The notes below the pieces were generated by a model. It saw only the letters and a list, made by a program, of their open reading frames with translations, searched no databases and was not told the origin of the DNA. Made by a program: the position numbers and the translations under genes. This document shows positions 36,174 through 48,112 of a stretch of 64,000 nt of DNA, in pieces. The stretch lies in NCBI GenBank assembly GCA_019426215.1, contig CM033405.1, positions 2,271,001 to 2,335,000 on the forward strand. The letters are read 5' to 3'. Source of the stretch: Buddleja alternifolia. Taxonomy: Eukaryota > Streptophyta > Magnoliopsida > Lamiales > Scrophulariaceae. Each line of letters begins with the position of its first letter. The stretch's first letter is position 1.

Positions 36174-39100
36174 CTACTCCAAGATGTGGCAATTTCTAAT
36201 GAAATCATTAGAGTAGTTAACGTACTTGGTCCAAAATGGACGGAGATGCTCAAAACCGATCTCTAACCATGGTTTTGATTGACCATTGTAGTGAATCACC
36301 GCGGCCTTTTTCACGTTTTCAATATTGGTATTATTTTGATAGCCCAACCCGAGCATGTGCCATGAGGGGTCGATTGGGTGGATATGACCCTTGAATGCAA
36401 TCAAAGCAGGAGGAAGAGTTCCGAGTTTCCACATTGTCAGGTTTGACTTTAAATTCTGCAACAATAAACGACACGAGTAAGAACACAATCGTGAAGGGTA
36501 ATGGGAACGGAGTGGTGTATTACAATTGGGCTCGTCAAGCAAATCACAATAAATCAATAATAAGGTGAGATGGCAAATATCATATAGACAAACCACACAA
36601 ATTGAACCTTAATAATAATTAATCAGTTAGTCAGTAAAGGCACACTCGATGTGCGTGAAAAAATAAAACCTGATATGAATTTTTTTGAATTAAATTTAAT
36701 TAAGTTTGAGTAAAAGATGGGAGAAGAGAAGGACACAAAAAAGAGAAATTAAATTAAATGTGATCAAAAGGGGCTAGAGAGAGAGAGAGAAATATAGGAA
36801 GATAACTTGTAAAAAGAGTGAAAAACTATGGAGAACACTCTACTAACATCTGGTTTTATAGACCATGTGGTTATTATATGTCACCTAACCAAAAATGAGC
36901 TGGCAATATAACAACACATGGTGCAGAAACATTTGATTCGCATTATAATTCTCTTTACGTCATATCAAAACTGTTTGTCGGACCAAAAAAGCATTTCTCT
37001 GTGCCACTTTTCAATTATATACAGTATAGATTGTAGGGGGACAAATCAAATTTAGGGGACGCACAACAAAGCTTGTCCAGTGCAAATACTGAGCCAAAAT
37101 GCCAATAAGGATCTGGGGTGATTCTATAGCGGAATTCTGGTCCATTTTTTACCATTAGATTATCGTGGGATGGATGATGTTCACCAACCAACCCCAACCA
37201 TATCAATGTCTATGATTGGACTGAAAGTGTTGCACCCGATCCAACATAGATTTTACACACCTCAAGTTGACCCTCGGTTAGCACATATTGGTAGACTTTA
37301 AGTTTTACACAGTAATGAAGACAATGATATTAAAGTTTAAAGCTGCATAAAAATTCTGCAACTCTTGCAGATAAAGATGCTGAACCTTTTGTCTTGTACA
37401 AACTGCCCCCTTTACGTTAAGTAATATAAGTGAAAGCCACGGAACGTTTAATAAGAGAAATGACTGATTAAACATATAGCACGAAAATTTAAATGTACCT
37501 CTTTAAGCCAGGTGTGATAAGTATCTCTAATATTGGTCTTTCTCCACGCACGCAAGTCAAAAATGTTCATCCCATACGCCCATGCACATTCATCCGGATT
37601 CAAATTCTTAGCTATAAGTGGATGAGAGAAGTTGAAATAGTTCCTTAATCGCTTAGACATTACCCATTCGTCTTTGCCTCTACAAGTTTCAACAGCTCCA
37701 TTAACTTTTCCTTTAAGGTCGATTTCCCAGAGAGGGGTCAAATCACGTTGAATTACAACATCGTCATCTAAGAAAACCACCTTGTCAAGATTCGGGAATA
37801 GCTGCAGAACATAGCAAAACGTTATTCTCAGTCTTGCATAAGAAAAAGAATCGATTAAAGGGAGAATTAACATTTTCAGACAAATACAATTATGGAAACA
37901 ATTTTCAATCCAGCCGTTGTACTATAAACGAACAGCTAATTCGGAAACTGAAACTATGTGCACCATATAGCAGGAAAATTCTATTCAGCGAGACAAAACA
38001 AAGAGCATTATTAGATATTTGACATGGTCTTATCCACTAAATCATGGATCAATCAAACTCTTTAGCCAAATTTACAGGAAAAAGCTCTTAACAGAAACTT
38101 GTAAGTTCAAGCTAAACAAACCAAGCATGAGATGGAACATTGAAAATAAAGAAGTATTGCAAATTAATGTATTGACAAAACCCTTCGAAGAACTGATAAC
38201 TAGAATCGTCTAAGAATTGACGTGAATGGAAGCTTATGAAGACATGAAAATTTGAAGATTCATATGAAAAGCCTGATTAGCTATGTGCAAACGTCCGCAA
38301 GCTATATTATTTCTCTAAATCTGCCATGTATAATTGGATCGTACAATTTTCCCCAACTTGTAGTTTCTCCAATGACACATCAACAATTCTACCTTTGATG
38401 GTTGAATATTGTTGACCGCTCCCAACAAGTTGAAGCCATTTCAAGATAAATCCAATACAACTAACAAATTGGCATCATACAAAAGAAATACAAGTTCAAT
38501 TTCAATTAATTACCTCTGGAAGGTATATACGAATATGGTTGAGCAATGAGATATACTTCGGACTTCTAGCCTGTAATTTTGAGGCAAATGTCCTCGGGGT
38601 GGTATCAGTAAGATTTGCCCCAACTAGGTGATTTCCATGGTAGTAATTCCGAATTCCGTAATGGTTCTCCACAGCTTCAAGAACTGGGACATTTTCTCTT
38701 GTTAACCAATCAAACTGATGAATGCCTTTTACTTCAACTATAGCAGGAGACATAGGATTTAGGGCGAACCATGAATGCATGCCTGGATAAGTTTTCTTGT
38801 CAGTTATGACATGGAAAATAATCTTTTCAGGGTTACGTGATGACTGGACAGCAGATGTGACAACTACAGCAGCAGCAAGAATGTTGTCTGTTGACAAAAC
38901 AAAGTGATGGTAGGAGTTGTCAGAAAGCAAAGGAAGCAACTCTGGAGAAGGTAACTGCTTTCTTGCATGTGCATTGGAAGAATATTCATCAGTAAGTCTC
39001 AATGAAAGGCAGTGAAGACTCTTAGGGATTGCACTAGCTGCAAAATGTTTATTCATTAGCTCAGCGAACTTGGACTCCCTGATCTCCCTTTCAGACCTCT

Positions 39101-41633
39101 CCATCTGTTGAAGAAAAAGACGATTTTTCAAACTGACATAATCAATTGTGGACAAAGCTCGGCTAGGAAAATCTGAAAGAAACTACACTTTGTATAGGAC
39201 ATAGAGCAACTACAATTGCCAGATGATGCAATACATGTCATTATGTTAAATATATATGGTTAAGCAAAATTGTGAAAAACATCCATTCGACATCCATAGG
39301 CATGAATTTAACCGGAAGCATGCCGGAAAATAATTATCCAATGATCACAACAAGCCGACATGGTGAAGACAAATTTCTAAGTTCAACAGAACTGTGTGGA
39401 AGGGAAAACTGATGTTTCTATAGCCATAAAGAATTATTGATGTTAAGTGGCACCTACAAATTAGACCTATCAAATTTTCCGCTGGAACGTAGTAATGGCA
39501 TATTATGTTGTGAACATGAAACTTTGATCTCCAAAATGCTGCAGCCCCCTTAAATTAGACAAAGTTTTTCAGCTTACAACTCCGGCCCTACTCAACTGCC
39601 AAATACAAACATTGTGTAAAACTTCTTTTGTCACAGAAGAACCTGTTAGATCATAAACAGGGAATGTAAATGGACCGGGGAATATAAAACTACATAGTTC
39701 ATTAGTGAAATGGTAAAATAACTATATTTGTTACTTCTCCATAAAAGAGCTAAAATTGTTGCAAGACAAAGGCAAGATGATTTAAGATTTCTAATTTGGT
39801 GTTTGGATGACAAATGGCATATAGGACAAAAACCTCTTCCATCCCCATTCACAGAGTCCTGCATTATATTCTAGTATGCCCAAAAGTGAGGGTCTCACTA
39901 TATGAGCTCGTTCGAAACTATAGAATCAGAATTATTGCCCTCTACTTTTCATAATTCATCTAGTTATATTTATGGTTTTTCCATGATATGTCAAATGGGA
40001 ACAGAGAGTGAACAAATGGGAAAAAGAAATACTATATGTGATGGATCATGTATGGGATGGGTTCACAATGGGCAAAGAGATCGAATAAAAGTTAAACAAA
40101 ATGCAATATTTTGGACAATAAAAAGTCAGCTAAAGATAATGCCGGACACAAGGCTGGTGCAATAAACAGTAAATATAAATATATGACAAGAGGTGGTGGT
40201 CAGGGAACACGTACCATTCCTTTCAAAAGCAAAGCAAACTCCTTCGAACTGTACTTGTTGTTTTTCATTTCAGAAACAAGTTGACTAAAAGAATCCGGAA
40301 GCTTTAAACCTTCAGGCACTTTCTCAGAGTTCACTTGGTTCAGGATCTTAACAAAGTCCTTGACCAGCCTCTGACAAAAACAACAAGTTTCAGCATTGTT
40401 TTAAAAATGGATTGCCGGTATAATTAATTGTATCTATAAGCTATGGTATCTAACAAATCAATACAAGTTATTTGTCAAAAAAATCAAAAATTAACAAAAT
40501 ATAATAATAGAAATTTACCCCAGAATCATCACTTCTACCAAGAAGCTTCGGCCCCAATCGCCGTCCTAAACAATCTGAAAACGATAGAAGAGCAAATTTG
40601 GAACATTAAAATTCAAAAAATGAAACCATAACTTTTTAAATATAAAGGAACATTGTAACTTAAGGTTTAGATGAAGAAAGGGACAAACCATTTTAAAAGT
40701 ATATACGAGATTTGCTTTAAACATATACATGCTAGCTGAAAGGTGTAAGGTGTCCAGATGGAACACACAAGTGGACAAAGATCAGCTCGTCAACAACCAA
40801 CCATTTACATGTATGGAAGATTGCTTCAAATATTCCCATGTTTACGCTTGTACCAGATCACAGACATTAGATTAAATGACGATACGACATAGTGAAGGAG
40901 AAAGTGAAAGAGACGCTACAATGCGCATAGAAATGGGGACATAACTACTCAAATAAGGATGGCAGAGCCTATTAGTTCAACTGAAACTCAACAAAGAGCT
41001 ATGTCATACATAAAACCTATTTCAAAAATCTAATTGAATCTTGATATTTCTGCTGAAAACAAGATCAACAAATGCATGCCAAATGCGCGACATTTCCTAT
41101 TAGTTGAATCTTGAAAATCTTTTCCTATCAATGAGTTGTTTCAAAAAAGATATTTCAATTTTACCTATTATAAACAGGGCATAAGTACCTTAAAACAGCA
41201 TAAATCACAATTCAGATCCAACATCAATACATGCAATTCAGAAACCGGAAACAAATCAATATGTAGACAACAATTACCTAAAATAATCACAATCTACATA
41301 AAACAAACACCATGAGATCTAAGCAACACCATCACAAAATCAATCACGTCAACAAGATACGAATCGTAGACCGAGGGGAAAGCAAAATGAGGCGAAAGTA
41401 CCTAACGAGGAGCACTTGTTGACACCTTCCAGTGTGACGAGCGCGGTGAGAATGAACACAAACGGCAACAAAAACGCAAGTATCAAAATGGTGTGGAACA
41501 GCGTACGATACGAAATGTGGCGAGCTGCGACCTTGATCTTCATCAAATCTCCGCTTCCTCCATTGACATTTCCTCCGCTACTACTCGATGATATTGTTAT
41601 ACTTCTCATGCTAGGTGAGAAGTGCAGCTGCAT
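36174..41633 (-). CDS. GAUT13: GAUT13/14-type galacturonosyltransferase
   Basis: Six coding exons (41402-41633, 40519-40574, 40215-40370, 38514-39104, 37499-37801, 36174-36455) join in frame to 539 residues, against about 533 in Arabidopsis GAUT13/14. This Golgi type II membrane enzyme of glycosyltransferase family 8 adds galacturonic acid from UDP-GalA in pectin (homogalacturonan) synthesis. Visible features: cytosolic N-terminus, one membrane anchor at about residues 45-66 (TLFHTILILAFLLPFVFILT), a stem, then the GT8 domain with the metal-binding DDD motif in VVFLDDDVVIQRDLTPLW, AWAYGMNIFDLRAW, the HMLGLGY motif, HYNGQSKPW and the C-terminal KYVNYSNDFIRNCHILE. The near-identity of start (MQLHFSPSMRSITISS) and end to GAUT13/14 supports the subfamily, but not which of the two. 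Confidence 0.95.
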
Positions 41634-42563
41634 CTTCCTCCTCCGCCGCCGCTATCCTCCTCTTTCTCCGCTCGCACCACCGCCGCCTCTGCCTCCGCCT
41701 CCGCCTCCGCCGCTGCCTATATTATCTATCCTAACACTTTTGGACAAAAATCGGACCGAATAATTCCTCAAAAATGATAATGCAATCTTCACCATCAGAT
41801 CCGCCACCAAACCTATTCAACGATCCTGATTTCACCTCCAGCGGCCACATTCGAATCTCCGGTCAACAAAATCGCCACCGAATCCACTATCCTTAGGGTT
41901 CCGATTCCTTTTCCGACTCCTGTATCTATATATTCATATATAATAACAAACTTTCTGCAAATGAAAGAATGAAAATGAGATTAATCTAGCATCAAATCAT
42001 TGTAGCAAAGCAAGTGAAATTTCTCCGTCTCAGAATTTTGCCGCTCTCTGTTGATTAATGGCTGAGGATTGAATTTTCTCTCTCTGGATCGGAAGAAAAA
42101 TGTAGAGAGAGAAATTGTTTTCGTGTAATTTGCGAATTCTTTAATTTTGATTGGCTGATCGGTCCGATTTATAATAATTTTCCCTTTTTTCTCCTTCAAA
42201 TATTATTTTTCAATTATGCAATGATTAAATATATATATATAAGTAATAATTACTGTATATCATAAAAGGATTACAGAAACTATATGGTAATATTTTCTTT
42301 GGTCAAAACCGTGTTTGCTATATAGAGAGAAACGGTAGGTTTGACTTTTTGAATTGTTATTGAATTTCAAAAATAAAGTAAATTAATTTATATTTACCTA
42401 GCGAACAATGTATTGTTTTCCTTTAAAAAAAAATTCTAGACTAAGGGAATTCGGACCAATAGTTTTTTTAATTATGATTTTTTTAATCATGACTTTCTAC
42501 GTAAAAGTGGAAGATGATAATAATAGGTTAACAAATACTGGGTAACTGAAGCCTCGTGATATA
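41634..42563 (-). promoter_or_regulatory. GAUT gene leader and promoter region
   Basis: The leader has a (GGAGGC)n-type repeat at about 41666-41715 (CCGCCT on the plus strand). Farther upstream the DNA is AT-rich, with (TA)n at about 42229-42241. No TATA box is assigned. Confidence 0.4.
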
Positions 42564-42781
42564 GAGTGAGTTTGGCCCAACTTTTGCAGAATTGATTATG
42601 GGATAATTGATTCTTGTATAATTGATTATGGAAGTTAAGATTTTCAGGTTTTCCAAAATGTGTTATTGTAACTTAAAAATATCCAAAATGAATTATAGAA
42701 AAGTAGGTCAAACAATCATCAAAATAACGTTTAGATTCCAAATGCTGATTTTAATTTTTCAATAGTCGGACCAAACACACC
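42564..42781. mobile_element. MITE with GTTTGG ends
   Basis: The end GTGAGTTTGGCCCAACTTTTG and, inverted, GTGTGTTTGGTCCGACTATTG match at 16-17 of 21 positions. The interior repeats GATTATGG and AATTGATT. No clear target duplication is seen. Confidence 0.6.
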
Positions 42782-43528
42782 TTTAGATGTCTTGGTTTAC
42801 CAGATATGGGTGTAGTTGATTTGAGATTTGATTTAATGATATAATTGTATCATTCAAAATAAAATACTAGATATTGCGGATTGATTATAGTTGATCTGAT
42901 ATTGATGTAAATGTAATTGTCTCATTCGAAAAAATTGATATTTACCTCGAGGTTAATTGCCAAAAAATTATTTGCGTTGTTCATTTAATATTATGCTTGA
43001 ATTCAAATTAGACCTAATTAATTGAAAATATAAATTATATAAAATATCAAGGTTATAGACCTTGATTTGTACCCGACTTGATTCAAAGTTGTTCGAATTT
43101 GGTTCGACTTTAGTATTTTACAATCAAACCAGGCTCAATCTAATAAATTTGAAAAAAAAAAAACACTTTACTCGGTTTCACTCAATTCTTTTTCGCCTCT
43201 AACTAAGCTCCATTTAGTTCAATCAAAAAAAAAACAGAAAAAGAAAAAGAATTGAATAAAATGGTAGTTAATTGCAGCGAAATCCAAAAAAAAATCTCTT
43301 TTCTTATTTTTTTTCGTCCAACTAATTGTTTAATTGCATAGAAATCTAATTTATCTTTTTTTTTAAACAATCACTTTTTGTTGCAATTTAATAAAGTGGA
43401 AGTGAAGGAATGAAGTATTGATCAACCAAAAAGGAATATATGCCCATCATAATGAATATTGGAACAAAATACCTTGCTCGGTTCGACGATTTACCAAATT
43501 ATGTCAAAGGTGATTGATAAAATTATCA
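42782..43528. other. AT-rich intergenic stretch
   Basis: No gene, repeat family or regulatory element is recognised here. Confidence 0.4.
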
Positions 43529-43539
43529 AAATTAATCAA

Positions 43540-43740
43540 CCTTTCAATTCAAGAGGAAGGAGAATAACTTGCACATCTAGCCCGACAAACACGGATTGAT
43601 AGTTATCAACTGAGCCATAAAGACTCTATCTAGCTCCATAAAGGAGGGAAGAGCCACAACTTGTAGCAGCCTGGATTCGAACTCAGGACCTCTAACACAA
43701 AGTGGGAGATAGATACCACCAAACTAATAGGTCTTTGGTT
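43540..43740 (-). mobile_element. tRNA-derived SINE, second family
   Basis: On the minus strand a tRNA-like head starts near 43740: box A-like TAGTTTGGTGGTATC, then box B GAGTTCGAATCCAGG, followed by a body ending near 43540. It is flanked by AAATTAATCAA at 43529-43539 and 43741-43751, a plausible 11-bp target duplication. The body differs from the SINE at 16327. Confidence 0.72.
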
Positions 43741-43751
43741 AAATTAATCAA

Positions 43752-45025
43752 ACTTTAGAAAGAAAAAATAGCGACTAGTAAGAGATCCTGAAATGGGTAC
43801 CCGCGGTAGAAAAAACCTTTCAATGACAAACATTTATGTGTGATGCACCCCATGTATATTTGCGGTATAATTGCGATTGTACAGGACTCGCAATTCATAT
43901 AAACTTAAACTAATTGCCTCAAGACATGAAGTCTCCAGCGATCCCAAGAATAGTTCGCTTAATATAAACCTAACCGGATATTCCAATAGCATATTTGAAC
44001 CACTTTTGAGGGGATCGATAGGAGTTATTCTTAGAAAGTTCGAAATCCATGACTATCAAAATCATAATCATGCAGTTGTCGTACACTTGGAACACTTGGT
44101 GCCTACGTCATGCATAAAATTGTAATTATGTCGAGAGCTAGAATAATTGTGATTGTGCCAACAACCAGAGTCCCGAGCTACCATAAAATCACTTAAATAG
44201 AGAGTCGACAGTACACAAACGGTTGTGATTGTACAAAGAACAAAAGTCAATGAACTACCTAAAAATCACTCCAACAAGGAGTGTACAACACATGCATACC
44301 TGTTATTGTTTTCATAACAAGAATTTAAAAATCTTGAGACTGCCAAAAAATCACTTAGCACATAATTTACAAGAATACAACAACATACAGATGGATGTAA
44401 ACTCGAACCCTCATACTACCTAAAACTCACTCCATTTGAAGCAAACATAATCTTTAAGCAGCGCACACTATACAACTGTTTACGATGAAACCAAAGCAAA
44501 ACAACTAAAAAAACTGGAGGAGAAACAGATTCAACTTGCCATGGGGTTTAAATGTGATACAATTAGGATTAAGTAAGAAAAAGATACAAGCATAAGCTCA
44601 ACAATCACAGAAACTAACACACATTTTCAACTCAACTTCCAAAAGCGATGTAAATGGTTATGATCTTACGCAAACGTGTGATGGCCTGACAATCAGACTT
44701 CTTTCTTCATAGTCTTTACCATAATTGCAGACTAACAATGTTACTCCCCGGGCCCATGAGCCCGTTGGATGTAAGAAGTGCCTTTGAACCAGCCGAGCGC
44801 AACCTGAAACTGATCACTGAATAACCGACCAAAATGTATATCCAATGTTACCTTTGAGTTTTTGGCCTTCATTCTTATATGGCTTTTTTTTCTTCGTCTT
44901 GGTTGATATGGGATGCTACAACCAAACTAAACTGAACGCTTGAAAGCATAAACTGTATCAACTTAAGTCCTATTTAGCTATTTATATCTATCCTCTTTGT
45001 TAATTGAGTAAGCTATTTTTTGATC
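43752..45025. other. Intergenic region with degenerate repeats
   Basis: The stretch 43860-44430 contains loosely repeated phrases such as TGTGATTGTACAAAG/GTGATTGTGCCAAC, ACCATAAAATCACTT/ACCTAAAAATCACTC and AGAGTCCCGAGCTACC, suggesting an old transposon or decayed tandem array. No gene is supported. Confidence 0.4.
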
Positions 45026-45596
45026 TATCTCAAAGAACAACCATTTTCCAATTCTGATTCATCTTCATTGTCATCCTCAGCCTCCTTAGAAGATACGCCT
45101 GATTTCTTCAACTTCTCAACAAATATCATTCTCGAACCCTCTCTTGGAGTTATCAATTAAACTCTCCTTATAAATGCTATCATCGCAATCCTCATCTAGA
45201 AAAGGCTTGCAATGTCTCCTTAACACCCTGTAAACCTTCTTATTCTCTGCAAAGCTCACATTTTTCTTGGCTATAGGTTGAACACCCTGCTTTCTTATCG
45301 TATACGTATACAGATTTTCATTTACTTCACATTCTTCCTCATCAAGCCCCTCAGCTAATTGATCAATTCTTTCAACTAGATCCCTCAATTTCTCCCTATT
45401 AACTCTTTTCAACCCCCAAGATTTCATATTACCTATTTTCCTGTCACTATTGCAAATATTAGGTTTCACATTATTCAAAAATTTATTCAATTCTCTGCTT
45501 ATTGAACTTTGCCCATTCACAATCATTGGATCAGCACCCTTCAAAGATTAAGCACAAAGGAAAAATAAAAACACATCAGATCAGCAAATACATTAA

Positions 45597-45815
45597 GGGT
45601 GTGTTTGGATTGAGGGATTTGAAAGCCATGGATTTCAAATTCATCAACAATGAGTTTGTTTGGATGATTTCAAGTTGAAATGGATTTCAAATCCCTTGAT
45701 GCTTATTTTCAGCTATTTTCTCAATAACTATGGTGGATTTCAAATTATGGAGTCATTTGAAATCCTTCCTCCAAATCCACTCCCCAAATCCAAATCCCTC
45801 CATCCAAACACACCA
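45597..45815. mobile_element. Tourist-like MITE, first of a tandem pair
   Basis: The inverted ends GGGTGTGTTTGGAT / ATCCAAACACACCA are flanked by TAA (45594-45596, 45816-45818), typical of PIF/Harbinger-type Tourist elements. It lies in the intron of the BAG-domain gene. Confidence 0.85.
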
Positions 45816-45818
45816 TAA

Positions 45819-46112
45819 GGGTGTGTTCGGATTGAGTGATTTGAAAGCCATGTATTTCAAATGCATATGCAAATTCATTCAATTTGTTTGGATGATTTTA
45901 AGTTGTAATGGATTTCAAATCCCTTGGTGCATATTTTGAGTTATTTTCTCAATCACTATGATGAGATTTTATTGGACGGACAGACTACAACTTAAAGATT
46001 AAGCGCCTAATCCTAAGTTGCTAATCTGAAATTGTAGCATGTCCATCCAATAAATTTCAAACGACACCACATTTGAAATACTTCCTCCAAATCCCTCCAT
46101 CCAAACACACCA
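45819..46112. mobile_element. Tourist-like MITE, second of a tandem pair
   Basis: This element is from the same family as 45597-45815 and in the same orientation, sharing the intervening TAA and followed by TAA at 46113-46115. It is longer because another foldback element is nested at 45968-46054. Confidence 0.85.
45968..46054. mobile_element. 87-bp foldback MITE nested in a Tourist-like MITE
   Basis: The inverted ends TTTATTGGACGGACA / TTTATTGGATGGACA enclose AAGATTAAG and CTTAG-type stems. The nested insertion is absent from the sister element at 45597-45815. Confidence 0.8.
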
Positions 46113-46517
46113 TAAAAATGCAATTTTTTTTTACATCACATACAAAACCAAGTAAGCAAGACTCTATTTTACCTGAATGGTGTCGAGCTTGAGATGTAAA
46201 TTCATAGCTTTGTGATAAATGACATCATAATCGAAGTGGGTTTTTTCAGAAATTAAGGATTTAAGAAAGGTGAGAGCTGATTCAATGGATGCCAGATGTT
46301 TGAGCTGGCGGAGGGTGCTTGACCTGCGCAAAAGGAAGGCTCTGAAGTGGGTTTGAATGGTGGCTGCAGCGTCACGGAGGGATCAGGAGGAGGTGGTGTG
46401 GGAGTGACGGAGTGACGGCGGCGGAGGGCTGACTCTACGGCGGCAATGCGGCGGAGAAGGGAGGACACTGTTGGGTAGGTTTGTGTTCCCTGTTGGATTG
46501 TTCTTGAAAATGGTCAT

Positions 46518-48112
46518 GGTATTGATGTGAATTTGGAGGTTAATGCGGCGGAGGATGGTGGTGATAGGTGGCGGACCAACAGTGGCGGTGAGATGCTGTT
46601 TTCTTTCTGGTCGGAATCTATGTAGTGTCTGATTTGAGTTTTTGATGGTTTTGATGCTCCGTCAATTCCACGACAATGATTGTCAACTTATTGGAAACAT
46701 TTTACACGTAGGTTTTTATCTCAAATCTGAAAATATTTTTGTCCTGAATCGGGAAATTCTTCTGCACATGTGGTGTTAAGTAATAAAGAGTGTTGATTTG
46801 CCACATCGGCACTGGAATATACCATATGCTAATGTGGCATGACTTACGCCCTTCAGTGCATGAGACAACAGATGCAATTAAATTTTCTTGAACGGGTATG
46901 CCAAGGATGAATTCACCTCATTTTCCACTATAATTAAGTGGTTAAGTGGCTTCATCCGGACAGTATGATATCATCAATCCATAAAAGTACTTTTAGCTTG
47001 TAAGCTATATTTATGGTTAAATTTGTCCAAAATTAAATGAATTAACTGCAACACATATTAAATCATATGCACTACTTGATGACCCGATTCAATAGCGTAA
47101 CACTTTTGCTTCAGTCATAACTAATTGTATGATAGGAGATTGGTGGTGAGAACCACTACCATAATCCAATAGCAAGAAGTGAAATACTATAAAGTGAACC
47201 CTATTGGATTCACCACCCACTATGGTGGTGAAAAGTAAATCGATAGAATTTGACCAGATCGGTAAAATAAACCCACTTGAATGAAGTAGTTAGAATAAAC
47301 TTCTCTACTTGAATGTGAAATAATTGTTAGCAAGGCCTATTGTGCACGTCTCACTTGTGGGCATAATCGTCTATTTTAAGTAGAGAAATACACCTATTGT
47401 TATAGAAGGGCCTAAAGCATTAAATACCTTGAGGTGCAATAAATCAACTTCTTCTTTTCAAACTAGAAGATATTATAAATCTGTGCTAGTATTTTGGGTG
47501 GTGCATCATAAATAATATAAAAATAAAGTGCTTATTCAATTATTATTATGAAAAAAATATCATGTTCAATTCTAGCCCATGATCCAGTAAAAAACTTTCA
47601 AATCCAAAATCTAACAACACGAAAAATTCTAGTCCAAATCAGGTTGCGCCCACGAACTAATCGCATCACAAGTGTCATAACACTTGCTTATGATTGATCA
47701 ACCTCCTGAAACTATTCGTCAATGAAATAATAAGTATAATTCACTTACCATGTAATTTACTTGAATTCGGTCATACCGAATTTGGACTAAATTTTGCCCA
47801 AACTCATATGGCACACTCAATATATTGCAATCATATTAAAGATAAATAACATCATAAAATTGCTATCTGAAAGGAAGAAAGGAAGAGCATCCCTTAACTA
47901 ATGCTCAGTCTAAGTCTAAATCCACAATTCAGTTAGCTTAAAGACATAGTAGATTGAGGCTACTACATTTTTCAACTAAAACCAATGTTGTAAATACTAA
48001 AATGAAGCATATAACAATCTTTTTGTATAAATTCCCACAAAAGGGAGCATGTCAAAAGCATTAACCGAAACTAAAACTGAAAACGGAATCGAGAAATAGA
48101 AAAACATACACT
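46518..48112. other. Intergenic region
   Basis: AT-rich sequence with an imperfect ~20-bp repeat (ACCACTACCATAATCCAATAG near 47153; CACCACCCACTATGGTGGTG near 47201, itself palindromic). The 3' UTR of the zinc-finger gene occupies the right end. No other gene is seen. Confidence 0.4.

Larger units (their letters stand above)
45026..46517 (-). pseudogene. BAG-domain/IQ-motif gene with frame lesions
   Basis: Two exons are visible (46173-46517, 45116-45538) with consistent splice sites. They encode an IQ motif and BAG domain: DAAATIQTHFRAFLLRRSST, SIESALTFLKS, AMNLHLKLDTIQ|GADPMI and NVSFAENKKVYRVL. This resembles plant BAG8-type co-chaperone regulators, which bind Hsp70 and calmodulin. The reading frame is not continuous. 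A conserved-looking N-terminus (YPTVSSLLRRIAAVESALRR, about 46415-46475) is in one frame without an ATG, the IQ/BAG part is in another, and its frame meets TGA at 46383-46385. After 45116 the likely C-terminus (VEKLKKSGVSSKEAEDDNED) continues in a third frame to 45026. It is either a pseudogene or an assembly with indel errors. Confidence 0.72.
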
